Shown: positions 17,445 through 26,872, counted from the first letter of the stretch. The stretch: 64,000 nucleotides of DNA from an uncultured Methanobrevibacter sp. (GCF_902764455.1 NZ_CACWVY010000005.1:1-64000), one strand, 5' to 3'. Numbers and translations are program-made. Notes: generated from the letters alone by a model not told the origin.

Positions 17445-18464
17445 TTAATTTTTATTTATTAAAATACTAATTAAATCAGTCAACATCGCAGAAGCAGTTT
17501 CGATTGATCCTGCTCCGAGTCCCATTACAGTAACATCTCCGGCTATATCTGTTTCGATTGTAGCCATGTTTAAAGTTCCGCCTACGTCATAGGAGCTTCC
17601 TCTTTTAACCAGACGTGGAGACACCCTTAAATTTTCAGGAGATACTTCAGCAATCAATTTTATTAGATAATCATCTTTTTTAGCCAAATCAATAGCCTGT
17701 GAGTTAATATCTGAAATACCTTTGACTTCAACATCACTATAAGTTGCATTAATGCCCAATAGGGAATTTGCAAGAATTACGGTTTTACAAGCAGCATCAA
17801 TACCTTCAACATCCTGTGTAGGGTCTGTTTCGGCTATTCCCAATTCCTGTGACTCTCTGAGGGTTGTTTCATAAGAAGTACCTTCTGTGGTCATTCTTGA
17901 TAAAATATAATTTGTAGTACCGTTCAGAATACCCTTGATTGATTTGATGTCACATGAGGACAATGTTTGCTTTGTGAAATTGATAATAGGCATTGCTCCT
18001 CCGACACTGGCTTCATATTTAAATTCTACACCTGCTTTTTCAGCCGCACCAACAACTTCTTTGAATTTTAGTGCTAAATGTCCTTTGTTTGAGGTAACTA
18101 CATCCTTTCCTTGTTCAAATGCTTTGAGTGTTAGTGAAAATGCAGGTTCTGCATCAACAATATTGGTAGGAGTTGCTTCAATAAGACAATCATATTCAAC
18201 AGCATCAAGAACATCTTCACCATTCATCTCAGATCCGAATTCCGGATATGCAGATAATTTTCCTCCATTGTTTTTTGTTTCTACAAGTAATTTTTCATCC
18301 AAACCATCAGCAGATATTGCAGATGAAGATGAATCAGCAGCAGCTACAACCTTAACTTCCACTCCTGTTTTATCTTTAATTAAATCTTTTTTCATGGAAA
18401 TTGCATTAGCCACACCTTGACCTACTGATCCAAATCCCATGATAATGACTTTACATTCATCCAT
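17445..18464 (-). CDS. hom: Homoserine dehydrogenase
   Basis: NAD(P)H reduction of aspartate semialdehyde to homoserine for threonine and methionine synthesis. It shows the Rossmann motif GFGSVGQG near residue 9, the SNKGHLA region near 115 and the family signature GGAMPIINF...[11 protein letters not shown] near 150-185. The 339-residue form has no ACT domain; the upstream neighbour encodes a separate ACT protein, so regulation may be in trans. The ATG at 18464 follows AGTGATTATT; the GTG at 18473 lies inside this ribosome site and was rejected. Confidence 0.93.
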   Translation of the reverse strand: MDECKVIIMGFGSVGQGVANAISMKKDLIKDKTGVEVKVVAAADSSSSAISADGLDEKLLVETKNNGGKLSAYPEFGSEMNGEDVLDAVEYDCLIEATPTNIVDAEPAFSLTLKAFEQGKDVVTSNKGHLALKFKEVVGAAEKAGVEFKYEASVGGAMPIINFTKQTLSSCDIKSIKGILNGTTNYILSRMTTEGTSYETTLRESQELGIAETDPTQDVEGIDAACKTVILANSLLGINATYSDVEVKGISDINSQAIDLAKKDDYLIKLIAEVSPENLRVSPRLVKRGSSYDVGGTLNMATIETDIAGDVTVMGLGAGSIETASAMLTDLISILINKN

Positions 18465-18473
18465 AATAATCAC

Positions 18474-18959
18474 TTAAACTTCATTAATCATCAATAGCTG
18501 TTTTTCATCAGCAATTTCTTTAATCTTATCAAATACATATTGTTTTAATCCATAATCAGTTTCAATGTTAATCAATGCAGTGGATTCTTTTTCACCATCC
18601 AATTTAATATCAAATCCAACAATAACAACACCTTTCAGTGCATTGATTTTATCCATAGTGTCCCTTAAATCCTTGTCTACAATATGGCCGTATAATATTG
18701 TACTGATTAATTCTTTTTTAACAACACCATCCATTTCTATAATGGAAAAACCTAAATCTTCAAATCTTTGAATAACATTGAAGAGATTTTCACGTTCACC
18801 TTCTATTGTAATATGAACCGGAACCATTCCCTGTTCGTTTTTTAATTCCCTTTTATGGATAACAGTGACTAAATTTGCACCAAGAGCACCAACCGGTTCC
18901 AATACTGAAACTAATTGGCCAGGAATATCCAAAACTTCTAAAACTAAGTCCATTCTCAT
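18474..18959 (-). CDS. ACT domain regulatory protein
   Basis: A 161-residue protein starting with an ACT-type amino acid-binding domain (VLEVLDIPGQLVSVLEPVGALGANLVTVIHKR, written here as a description of residues 5-36: beta strand, PGQL loop, helix and second strand). A second ACT-like half follows from about 85. It directly precedes hom and is cotranscribed, so feedback control of homoserine dehydrogenase by threonine or another amino acid is a reasonable inference. The order gatC-ACT-hom-apgM resembles that remembered from Methanothermobacter. Confidence 0.82.
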   Translation of the reverse strand: MRMDLVLEVLDIPGQLVSVLEPVGALGANLVTVIHKRELKNEQGMVPVHITIEGERENLFNVIQRFEDLGFSIIEMDGVVKKELISTILYGHIVDKDLRDTMDKINALKGVVIVGFDIKLDGEKESTALINIETDYGLKQYVFDKIKEIADEKQLLMINEV

Positions 18960-18971
18960 TTAAATCACTCT

Positions 18972-19187
18972 TTAATGTGTCCAACCTGCTTTTTTAACTA
19001 CTAAGTTTCCTTCCTTATCGATACGGGCATTTCTTAATATTTTTTCAGGATTTTTCTCATGAGATTCATCATCACGGGTTAAATTCAAATTGTCTGTGAT
19101 GTACCAGGTTTCATCTGAATCAGGAATGTCTTCCAAAATTTTTGAAAATTTTTCTATAATATCTTCAGCATCTTTTTCGATTGTCAT
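18972..19187 (-). CDS. gatC: Aspartyl/glutamyl-tRNA amidotransferase subunit C (archaeal form)
   Basis: A 71-residue protein with an acidic helical N-terminus and the core WYITDNLNLTRDDE near residues 28-42, a weak match to the short archaeal GatC, which stabilises GatA in the GatCAB amidotransferase converting Asp-tRNA(Asn) and Glu-tRNA(Gln). The call rests partly on remembered gene order in Methanobacteriales, where gatC lies beside ACT, hom and asparagine synthase genes. GatA and GatB are not in the window. AGGAG lies about 11 nt before the ATG. Confidence 0.62.
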   Translation of the reverse strand: MTIEKDAEDIIEKFSKILEDIPDSDETWYITDNLNLTRDDESHEKNPEKILRNARIDKEGNLVVKKAGWTH

Positions 19188-19261
19188 AAATATTAAACTC
19201 CTAATAATTAATAATATATTTATTTTGTTTTTTAATATTAATAAAGTTAAAGTTTTAAAAT

Positions 19262-19301
19262 TAAAAAAATAAAAAAAGGAACAATTTTTTAAAATTATTC
19301 C
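19262..19301 (-). terminator. Hairpin and T-tract at 3' end of asnB
   Basis: GGAACAATTTT at 19278-19288 pairs with AAAATTATTCC at 19291-19301 (one mismatch). On the minus strand the hairpin is followed by a run of T's at 19262-19277. It overlaps the asnB stop codon. Likely transcription end for asnB. Confidence 0.6.
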
Positions 19302-20746
19302 AAAAATCCGGCAAGGTTTGTATCCTTTATGATTTTCTTTCTCAAAATCTTGTCAATGCCTGTTCCGTACTGGGCTGCCTTTTTAGGCCTGTATGCTATT
19401 TCATAATCCAAGCCCTCTTCAAAGGCCAATTTTCTTAAAATACTTTTTCTCATATCATCATGCATGGAAACTATCTTTTTATTGTCAGGGATATTCAAAA
19501 CCAGTTCCACCAATGCCTTATCCAGAAACGGTAATCTCAAATCAATTGAATTAAGCATTGAACATGCATCATCCCTTTCAAGATTAACGTGATACATATT
19601 TGATATATCTTCCCTTATATCATAGTTTAATGTTCCGTCAATGAAACTTTGCACATATCTTTTATAGCCTCCAAAGAGTTCATCTGCACCCTGACCTGAA
19701 ATAGCTACCTTTATGCCGTCTTCTGCTACCATTTTAGTTGCAAAGTAAGTTGTAAGACCAACACCGACCTTCATCAGATTATCATCTCCGATTGCTTTTA
19801 CAACACTAGGCAGCGCTTTTCGAATCATCTCTTCTGTTAATGTGCAAATCTCCAAATCAAGATTCAGGAATTTTGAAGCGTAAATTGCAGATTCAACATC
19901 CTTTGAGCCTTCAACTCCCACGGCATACAATTTAATTTTCAAGGGAATATTTTCAGCCATTTCCTTTAAAAGCAGTGCAAGATATGAACTGTCAAGACCT
20001 CCTGAAAATATAACACCGATCTCAGACAAATCACTGACTCTTTTAATAACACTTAACCTTAACATCTTATCTATTTTAATTACATCTCCTTCAAAGACCT
20101 TTTCATAAATCGGCTGGATGGGAGATATATCTTCCCAGTTATATAGAATATGTTCCGGCTTTAATGTGTTAATGTCAGCAAATCCCACCTCTTTTAGGGA
20201 AAGTTTTGATGATGCAAATCCTTTTAAATCATCATTTTGTGCATAAAATAGTGGTTTAACTCCAAGAGGATCACGTGCAATAGCAAGGTTTTGTGAATCC
20301 CAAACGGCAAATGCATAATCACCGTCAAGCAGTCTTATTGCTGATTGAACAGCCTTTAGAAGGTCCAATTTTTGTAAATAAAAATCGATTAAGTATAATA
20401 CAGCTTCTGTATCAGAGGTGATTTCTGCTTCAACACCAACCTTACTGAGGAAATTTCTGATGGTCTGGAAATTATATATGGTCCCATTGAAAACCAAAAC
20501 AAGATTATCATTAGCTACAGGCTGTGGTTTTGATATCCTATCATTTTTATCATAAATGGAAAGCAGATTATGACCAAAAGCTATTGAGTATGAGTTTTCA
20601 TCTTCAAATTCATCCAAATCTATGTTTTCATAAATTTTATCCAAATAAATTCCTGATGAATCCGGACCTCTGTTTTTAGAGGTTTTTAACATTTTTATTA
20701 TTTCATTTGCTTTAACATTACCTTGTAAACCAACTATTGAACACAT
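19295..20746 (-). CDS. asnB: Asparagine synthase (glutamine-hydrolysing)
   Basis: A two-domain enzyme making asparagine from aspartate, ATP and glutamine. The class II amidotransferase domain begins MCSIVGLQG, and after Met removal Cys2 would be the nucleophile; this fixes the start at 20746, six codons inside the longest frame. KNRGPDSSGIY near 26 is the glutamine-site motif, and the synthetase domain has the PP-loop FSGGLDSSYLALL near 248 and SGQGADELFGGYKRY near 348. The gene ends in a hairpin and T run. A following ribosome site before 20746 is weak. Confidence 0.93.
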   Translation of the reverse strand: MCSIVGLQGNVKANEIIKMLKTSKNRGPDSSGIYLDKIYENIDLDEFEDENSYSIAFGHNLLSIYDKNDRISKPQPVANDNLVLVFNGTIYNFQTIRNFLSKVGVEAEITSDTEAVLYLIDFYLQKLDLLKAVQSAIRLLDGDYAFAVWDSQNLAIARDPLGVKPLFYAQNDDLKGFASSKLSLKEVGFADINTLKPEHILYNWEDISPIQPIYEKVFEGDVIKIDKMLRLSVIKRVSDLSEIGVIFSGGLDSSYLALLLKEMAENIPLKIKLYAVGVEGSKDVESAIYASKFLNLDLEICTLTEEMIRKALPSVVKAIGDDNLMKVGVGLTTYFATKMVAEDGIKVAISGQGADELFGGYKRYVQSFIDGTLNYDIREDISNMYHVNLERDDACSMLNSIDLRLPFLDKALVELVLNIPDNKKIVSMHDDMRKSILRKLAFEEGLDYEIAYRPKKAAQYGTGIDKILRKKIIKDTNLAGFLE

Positions 20747-21055
20747 AATATCAAAAAATCCCATTTTACTTTTTAGCTGCTTAAATTCATCTTAATTTTT
20801 TTATTTCACAATTCTAATTTATCCATCATTGACTGGAAATTTCATCTGTAAACTAATGAAAATAACATTTCATGATAGAAATCATCTTTTATATGAATTT
20901 AATCTTAAAAATACTGTTAACTATTATTATATTGGAGAATACATTAAAATATTTTTTTAAAATATGGTGTGAGAACATAATTAAAAATAAGATTTAATAA
21001 TCATTATTAAATGATTCAATAGTTAAAACTGTCAATTACACCTAATACATTAAAA

Positions 21056-21466
21056 TTAATCCATAGTTTTAAATAATAGTGTCCATTGAGGATTGCCATG
21101 AATTAAATCAAAACGGGAATACATGTAATTTAAAACATGGACCCCCTCATCAGTTATCTTAAAATATTTTATTTTCTTATTCTTTTTAACTTTCAGCTCA
21201 CTGGCAATGAGATTTGAATCTTCAAGCCTATTCAAAATAGGATAAATATTGCTGGGGCTTGATTTTTTCAGGGATCCTTCATCAATCAGTATTTTAAAAA
21301 ATCCATCCAATTCCTTTAGAATCGCATAACCATGAATCGGACCTTTATATTTTATAATCCATAGAATCAAAAAACGGGACATCCCATTTACATAATGTTT
21401 TATTATGGAATTGTTTGTTAGGACTTCCACATAATTCTTTTGAATAGCTGAATTTGAATCTCCCAT
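21056..21466 (-). CDS. PadR family transcriptional regulator
   Basis: A winged-helix regulator: YAILKELDGFF near residue 52 leads to the recognition region SPSNIYPILNRLEDSNLIAS, followed by the wing KKNKKIKYFKITDEG. This is the PadR pattern. The start at 21466 (MGDSNSAIQ) gives about 136 residues; 21505 is also open but adds a hydrophobic leader unusual in regulators. It stands alone between AT-rich spacers, so its target is unknown; the mtrH gene transcribed away from it is the closest candidate. Confidence 0.78.
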   Translation of the reverse strand: MGDSNSAIQKNYVEVLTNNSIIKHYVNGMSRFLILWIIKYKGPIHGYAILKELDGFFKILIDEGSLKKSSPSNIYPILNRLEDSNLIASELKVKKNKKIKYFKITDEGVHVLNYMYSRFDLIHGNPQWTLLFKTMD

Positions 21467-22129
21467 ATTAAACAGTTCCAGAACACCAATTAGAAAAAAT
21501 AACAATTAATGTTAAACAAAAATTACACAAATTAAATTGATATATTATAAATTATAATTAAAATTATATATAAACTTATATTATAAAATTAAGAATAATT
21601 AATTAAATGAGCCAATTTTTAATTAAACAATTCAAATAGACCGATAATAACATTAAAATTATAGAGATTTAAAAAAAAGAAAAAATCAATAATTAAATAG
21701 TTAATTTTCAATTATAATCATGTTTGAATATTTAAAACAAAACCATGTTAAATCCAATTAATATTGATTTAAAAAAAGACTCATAATTGATATTTGATTA
21801 ATATCTTAACAACTTTTCAATTTTTTTTCACAATCATGATTAATCATTAACAATTAATTATTTTAAGTTTTTTAAGAGAATTTTACTAAATTATACAAAT
21901 TATTTGCCTTTTTCACCAAACAACGAAAGAAACCACATATTTCATAATTTTAATGTGTATATTATAATTTAATAATTTTAAACAGTAATTTAAATATTTT
22001 TGAATATATTATAAAATTAATAATATTAACTTATATAGAGCTAAATAAAATATATTGTTAGACCTGACTTTAATTTTTTTAAAGTTTAATTGAATATAGT
22101 TAGGTCACAAAAAATAGAGGTTAAAATAA
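21467..22129. other. Long AT-rich divergent promoter region
   Basis: About 660 bases separate the PadR gene from mtrH. No reading frame is supported. Features seen are a TATA-like TTATATAG near 22031, and a leader with nested pairing (ACTTTAA 22067-22073 with TTAAAGT 22079-22085; GACCT 22061-22065 with AGGTC 22102-22106) immediately before the mtrH ribosome site. Confidence 0.5.
22029..22106 (+). promoter_or_regulatory. mtrH promoter and structured 5' leader
   Basis: A TATA box (TTATATAG) near 22031 would place transcription start near 22058. The leader from there to the ATG at 22130 folds as a hairpin with an inner 7-bp and an outer 5-bp stem at 22061-22106, ending just before the GAGG ribosome site. 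Confidence 0.45.
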
Positions 22130-23068
22130 ATGTTTAAATTTGATAAAGAACAAACAGTTTTTGACTTCGCCGGAGTCAAAATGGGTGGACAACCTGGAGA
22201 ATACCCTACAGTTTTAGCTGGAACTATTTTCTACGGCGGTCACAATATTCTTAATGATGAATTAACTGGTGATTTCGATGCCGCAAGAGCCGAACAACTA
22301 GTTAATGATATGGCATCAATTTCAGACGTAACAGGTAATCCATATATTGTACAAGTTTTTGGACAAACCGTTGAAGCACTCCCGAAATATATTGAATACA
22401 TTGGAGAAATCTGTGATGCACCATTCCTTATAGATTCAACATCAGGAGATGCAAGAGTTGCCGGTGCGCAATATGCTGATGAAGTTGGATTAACCGATAG
22501 AGCAATTTATAACTCAATTAACATGGCAGCAGATAAATCCGAATTAGAAGCCCTTGCCGAAACAGATCTTACTGCATCCATTATCTTAGGATTCAACCCA
22601 ATGAATGCTACCATTGAAGGTAAAATGGCAATGTGGGAAGACGGAGATGATGGAGCATATGAAAAAGGTTTACTCGAAGTGGCTGAAGAATGTGGAATTG
22701 ACCGATTTATGATGGATACTGCAGTAACTCCTTTAGGTCAAGGAGCAGGTATTGCAGCAAGAACTTCATTCGCTGAAAAAGCTAAATGGGGATATCCTGT
22801 CGGATCTGGAATACACAATGTACCATCTGCATGGGACTGGTTAAGAGAATACAAAAAAGAAGGAAATAAAACTGCATTTACAGTTTGTGATATTGGTGCG
22901 AATATTGTACAGGTAATGTGCGGCGGAGATTTCGTTCTTTTTGGACCTATTGAAAATGCTAAAATTGCATTTCCGGCAGTAGCACAAACAGATATGTTTA
23001 TATGTGAAGCTGTAAAACCTATGGGGACCGAACCTGTTGATTTCCACCCAATGAATAGATTGTTATAA
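22130..23068 (+). CDS. mtrH: Tetrahydromethanopterin S-methyltransferase subunit H
   Basis: MtrH transfers the methyl group from methyl-H4MPT to the corrinoid of MtrA in the Na+-pumping Mtr complex. The 312-residue sequence is full length and highly conserved: KMGGQPGEYPTVLAGTIFYG near 17, PFLIDSTSGDARVAGA near 103, SIILGFNPMNATIEG near 150 and GYPVGSGIHNVPSAWDWL near 222. In related genomes mtrH is the last gene of mtrEDCBAFGH; here no other mtr gene is adjacent, so it is an orphan copy or the operon has been split. Its own strong promoter, leader and two 3' hairpins make it a monocistronic unit. Confidence 0.93.
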   Translation: MFKFDKEQTVFDFAGVKMGGQPGEYPTVLAGTIFYGGHNILNDELTGDFDAARAEQLVNDMASISDVTGNPYIVQVFGQTVEALPKYIEYIGEICDAPFLIDSTSGDARVAGAQYADEVGLTDRAIYNSINMAADKSELEALAETDLTASIILGFNPMNATIEGKMAMWEDGDDGAYEKGLLEVAEECGIDRFMMDTAVTPLGQGAGIAARTSFAEKAKWGYPVGSGIHNVPSAWDWLREYKKEGNKTAFTVCDIGANIVQVMCGGDFVLFGPIENAKIAFPAVAQTDMFICEAVKPMGTEPVDFHPMNRLL

Positions 23069-23104
23069 ATTATCAAGGATAACCATTTTCAACCTCAACA
23101 TCAA

Positions 23105-23132
23105 CTCAAATATTACCCTAATAATATTTGAG
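23105..23132 (+). terminator. First hairpin after mtrH
   Basis: CTCAAATATT at 23105-23114 and AATATTTGAG at 23123-23132 form a perfect 10-bp inverted repeat with an 8-nt loop, 36 bases after the mtrH stop. Probably part of a double 3' end structure. Confidence 0.5.
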
Positions 23133-23157
23133 AATCTTAACATAAATAAATCAAATC

Positions 23158-23196
23158 AGCACTGGATATTTTATCCAGTGCTTTAAATTTAATTTT
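23158..23196 (+). terminator. Second, GC-richer hairpin with T tract after mtrH
   Basis: AGCACTGGATA (23158-23168) and TATCCAGTGCT (23172-23182) form an 11-bp stem with a TTT loop, followed by a T-rich stretch. This is the strongest terminator-like structure in the region. Confidence 0.65.
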
Positions 23197-23232
23197 TAAA
23201 AAAATAGAAAATATTAAAAAAAAAATTAAAAT

Positions 23233-23505
23233 TTAGTCATCCGCCCATCTTTTTAGTTTTGGAAATACTTCATTCATCATTGCAGAAGCTTCGTTTTTAT
23301 CGATTTCCGGATGAACTTCAACCATCTTTTCAATGCAGAAATTCATCATTTCATCCATTGTCATATCTGATGTGAATTCTCCATCTTTAAAGCAGTACAT
23401 ACAGTAGTCTTCGTTTTTTGAGCCGTCTGCATTTGTTCCAAAAAGTTCTTCAGTCATAGGCATAGCACATGATTGACAGAATTTCTGATTTTCAAAATCA
23501 TTCAT
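23233..23505 (-). CDS. Putative zinc-ribbon domain protein
   Basis: A 90-residue protein with FCQSCAMPM near residue 9 and YCMYCFKDGEF near 34, the pattern of the Zn_ribbon_2 family, which binds one zinc through two CxxC pairs; the rest is helical with an MTMDEMMNFCIEKM segment. GGTGATACA lies directly before the ATG. Role unknown. It is convergent with mtrH. Confidence 0.75.
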   Translation of the reverse strand: MNDFENQKFCQSCAMPMTEELFGTNADGSKNEDYCMYCFKDGEFTSDMTMDEMMNFCIEKMVEVHPEIDKNEASAMMNEVFPKLKRWADD

Positions 23506-23575
23506 TGTATCACCGTTAGATATATTTTTATACTCAAATATTTAAATCAATGCAAAGAGCATTTGACAAGTAATA

Positions 23576-24301
23576 TTAAAGTGAAACATCGGTTTTTGTA
23601 AAGTAAATATAAGATATTACAATTCCGATTAAGAAAGTAGCTAATATAATGCCATATGAAACTGAAATACTTGATGTGTATTCTGCTATTTTACCTGATG
23701 CAAGTAAATAAGGACATATCCAAGGAACAAAAGGTGCCCAGTTTTGGCCATACACCATTAAATTCACCAGGGACAAACCAGCTCCTCCAACCATTGCAGG
23801 AACCATGTTTGTAATGAATAATGATATAAACACGAATGGTGAGAATGTTAAAAACAACAACACATTGGCATAAAGAAGCTGTGCAAAGCTATTTAAATAC
23901 AGATTAATGCTAAATCCTTCAAGACCTGCAGCAAAACCAAATATAAGTGTTGATAAGCTTGTTACACCAGTTAAAATTACAATCCATACTAAAAACATGA
24001 CATATTTACTTGCTAAAAATTTTGCCCTTGATACGGGGATTGTCAACATTGTCTTTAGAGTATGTTCATTATATTCCCTTCCGAACAGATAAGAAATGAT
24101 TATGGCAAAGATTAAAACCGCAAACATTGCTGACATATACATATTAACATTAGTGAATAATGCTTCAAAAGTCCGTCCCTCATCAAAGGCAGTGACTGCT
24201 ATAAACATCAAAAGAGGAGGAAGGACAGCCCCCAATAAACTCAACAAGAATATTCTTGATCTTTTAAGTTTTAAAAATTCCATTTCAATAAAAGTAAACA
24301 T
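23576..24301 (-). CDS. ABC-2 type transporter permease
   Basis: Six predicted membrane helices in 241 residues, with the family look FTFIEMEFLKLKRSR at the cytoplasmic N-terminus and GREYNEHTLKTMLTIPVSRAKFLASKY near 70-95, typical of BcrB/NosY-like permeases. The ATPase gene lies just upstream; the ATG at 24301 follows GGTGGTACTA, and the GTG at 24310 lies inside this site. The pair probably exports an antimicrobial peptide, lipid or other envelope compound. Confidence 0.85.
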   Translation of the reverse strand: MFTFIEMEFLKLKRSRIFLLSLLGAVLPPLLMFIAVTAFDEGRTFEALFTNVNMYMSAMFAVLIFAIIISYLFGREYNEHTLKTMLTIPVSRAKFLASKYVMFLVWIVILTGVTSLSTLIFGFAAGLEGFSINLYLNSFAQLLYANVLLFLTFSPFVFISLFITNMVPAMVGGAGLSLVNLMVYGQNWAPFVPWICPYLLASGKIAEYTSSISVSYGIILATFLIGIVISYIYFTKTDVSL

Positions 24302-24310
24302 TAGTACCAC

Positions 24311-25225
24311 CTAATTATTTGAAACAAATCTTGTGAAAAATTCTTCAAGATTCTCTTCACATAGATTTACCTTTTTAACATCAATACCTGCTTTAACAAA
24401 TAGTGCATTGAACTTGTCTCTCATTTCCAAATGAGTATACAAACGAATTGTATCCCCCTTGACTATAAAATCTTCATTTTGCTTAAGTTCCAATTCTTTA
24501 AATATACATAGAGCCAAGTGAATATCTGATACTTCAAATTCTACAAATTTGTTCAATCGATTGTATAATTCCTCCTTTGAAATTTCATCAATTAAAACGC
24601 CTCCATCCATAAAACCAATTACATCAGCAATATTTTCTATTTCACTTAAAATATGGCTTGAAATTAAGATGGTTATTCCGAATTCATGGGATAATCTCTT
24701 AAACAATGTTCTTATTTCCTTAATTCCAAATGGATCAAGACCATTTATTGGTTCATCCAAAATCAGCAGTTCAGGACTGTGCATAATAGCTGCAGCTATT
24801 CCCAGACGCTGTTTCATGCCTAGTGAAAAATCCTTGAATTTTTTAGATTTGTCTTTATCCAAATTAACCATGTGAAGAACTGAATTTATGTTATATGGGT
24901 CAAAATCCCCTCTTATTTTGGCGATTATCTTCAGGTTTTCATATGCAGTCAGGTTTTCATAAAAACCTGGAGTTTCAATAATAGAACCGATGCTTGAATA
25001 AACATTTGAATGTTTTTTAGGGTTCTTTCCAAAGAGAAATATCTCTCCACTGCTTGGATATGTGAGATTTAAAAGCATGCACATGGTTGTGGTTTTTCCA
25101 GCTCCATTTTTTCCTAAAAGCCCGTAAATCTTTCCTTTCTCAACATGCATATTAACTGAATTTACAACCTTATTTTTAGAATATATTTTTGACAATTGAT
25201 TTGTTTCGATAACATAGTCTACCAT
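24311..25225 (-). CDS. ABC transporter ATP-binding protein (BcrA-like)
   Basis: Walker A GKNGAGKTT near residue 38, signature FSLGMKQRLG near 135, Walker B LLILDEPINGLD near 155 and a switch His in ISSHILSEIE near 190. The sequence is of the bacitracin-resistance/antibiotic export class, with a C-terminal 85-residue accessory domain. GGGAG precedes the ATG. It forms a two-gene transporter with the permease directly downstream. Confidence 0.92.
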   Translation of the reverse strand: MVDYVIETNQLSKIYSKNKVVNSVNMHVEKGKIYGLLGKNGAGKTTTMCMLLNLTYPSSGEIFLFGKNPKKHSNVYSSIGSIIETPGFYENLTAYENLKIIAKIRGDFDPYNINSVLHMVNLDKDKSKKFKDFSLGMKQRLGIAAAIMHSPELLILDEPINGLDPFGIKEIRTLFKRLSHEFGITILISSHILSEIENIADVIGFMDGGVLIDEISKEELYNRLNKFVEFEVSDIHLALCIFKELELKQNEDFIVKGDTIRLYTHLEMRDKFNALFVKAGIDVKKVNLCEENLEEFFTRFVSNN

Positions 25226-25286
25226 AAAAAAAACTCCCTAAATTTACTAAAAAAAAGAAAAAATAGAATGTGTTAAAACATTCCGA

Positions 25287-26120
25287 CTATTTAATTGATT
25301 CTCTATATATCGATCCGCAGACCCTATTGAAAAATAAGCTCATATATGAATCTATAAATAATCCTTGAATTATTGCAATGACAAATGATATGACTACTGC
25401 CTGATTGTTGATAACAGCAGCAAATCCTACAGTTATAAAGCTCATTACAAAGCTTACGGCAACTGAAATAATCATCATTACAATGATTGTAAATAGCATT
25501 ATTCCAATATATTTTCCCCATCCTAGATTAGAAATATTGCCAGTAATTTCGCTAAAGTCAAATGCCTTTTTAAGACTATCATGAGCAATCATGTTGTTTA
25601 ATGCCATAATCATAATAAAATAGGCGGCTATAAACAGTAACATTGAAATTAATGATACAGCTATGAATGCGGATGGATCACCTAATGTCATTCCCACAAC
25701 AAATACAAGAACTGGAATTATACTGTATGCCAGAGTCACAATGAAATATTTGACTCCTCTAATTAACATTCCCAATATGTCAGCGAATCCTGGAAGATCT
25801 GATTTTTTGTCTATTGAGAACTTCACTACATCATATTGATATCCCCATATGAACAGGAAAACGATTAAACTGAGGAGGGATAATCCCGCAACAATATAAA
25901 TGTCGCCTGCCGGCAATTGTGAAAATGGTATATGTGAAGCAGTAGTGTTAGTTTTTTCGGCAATATGGACAGATGTTCTGAAAATATCAAATGACTTAAT
26001 GCCAATATATGTTGACAATGCACTCAATAGCGCAAATAAAACACCAAAACCTAAAAATTTTTTAATGTCATTGAAAGGATATTTCAACCCTTCAACGACA
26101 CAATCTGTTATGCTTGCCAC
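25287..26120 (-). CDS. DUF4013 membrane protein
   Basis: A polytopic protein (about six helices) starting VASITDCVVEGLKYPFNDIK; the YPFxD segment before the first helix is the DUF4013 hallmark. The GTG at 26120 is chosen because AGGTGA lies about 5 nt before it; the GTG at 26129 falls within that site. The upstream gene is a second DUF4013 paralogue. Function unknown; DUF4013 genes are common in Methanobacteriales and often cluster with transporters. Confidence 0.75.
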   Translation of the reverse strand: MASITDCVVEGLKYPFNDIKKFLGFGVLFALLSALSTYIGIKSFDIFRTSVHIAEKTNTTASHIPFSQLPAGDIYIVAGLSLLSLIVFLFIWGYQYDVVKFSIDKKSDLPGFADILGMLIRGVKYFIVTLAYSIIPVLVFVVGMTLGDPSAFIAVSLISMLLFIAAYFIMIMALNNMIAHDSLKKAFDFSEITGNISNLGWGKYIGIMLFTIIVMMIISVAVSFVMSFITVGFAAVINNQAVVISFVIAIIQGLFIDSYMSLFFNRVCGSIYRESIK

Positions 26121-26129
26121 TTCAGTCAC

Positions 26130-26861
26130 CTAGATTTGCATTGTGTATAACAATCCAATTGATCTTGAATTGAATAGGCTTAAATATGGTCCTACAATAA
26201 ACATTGATACTAATGCATTAATAACAAAACCTATTGCAAATATACCGCCCGGATTTGCACCTAAAATCGCTCCGGAAAATCCGAATGCTGCAAAGAATAT
26301 TCCAATAATTGAAGTTACAACAAATGAAATGACCAAGGTAATGATTATCAATCCAACATAGGTTATAATGCATTCAAACCATCCAATTTCATCAATCACT
26401 TCTTTTAGTTCACCTAATGCAAATGCTTTTGAAAATGCTCCTTCATTAAATGCCATGTGACATATTCCCATTTGCATCATTAGCTCTGCAATCACAAAAA
26501 CTATAAATGTAATCAAACATCCAACAATCATTAATACTGCTGATGCAATATCTCCTATTGCACTTGCAATAATTGCGAATATTACAAATATTATAAACGG
26601 AACAAGTAAATAAGCTATTTGAACTGCTACTACCTTTACACCATCGATGAACATAGCTATTATATCATCAAATTCTGGCAAAGGATCCCTTCCATTGATA
26701 ACACCATGAACGGCTGTGTTAATCACCCTATAATTATATCCTGTAATTAAGAAAAGTGGAATAAACAGAAAACTGAATATACATATTACTCCCAATATCA
26801 CTAGTTTTGTCCAGTCTTTAGCTGAATATTCTAGTGCATCTTTATAAATATCTAATATCAT
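26130..26861 (-). CDS. DUF4013 membrane protein (paralogue)
   Basis: A 243-residue polytopic protein beginning MILDIYKDALEYSAKDWTKL, with the same layout as its downstream paralogue: an amphipathic start, then paired helices and a small-residue-rich C-terminal half (AAFGFSGAILGANPGG near 190). AGGAG lies before the ATG. It follows the XRE regulator gene by 11 bases, so regulator, two DUF4013 proteins and perhaps the ABC transporter form one unit. Confidence 0.75.
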   Translation of the reverse strand: MILDIYKDALEYSAKDWTKLVILGVICIFSFLFIPLFLITGYNYRVINTAVHGVINGRDPLPEFDDIIAMFIDGVKVVAVQIAYLLVPFIIFVIFAIIASAIGDIASAVLMIVGCLITFIVFVIAELMMQMGICHMAFNEGAFSKAFALGELKEVIDEIGWFECIITYVGLIIITLVISFVVTSIIGIFFAAFGFSGAILGANPGGIFAIGFVINALVSMFIVGPYLSLFNSRSIGLLYTMQI

Positions 26862-26872
26862 TTTTTCAACTC

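Noticed and set aside
23907-24314. Plus-strand frames inside the ABC permease gene
   Set aside because: Antisense shadows; the opposite strand has a clear ABC-2 permease with good start.
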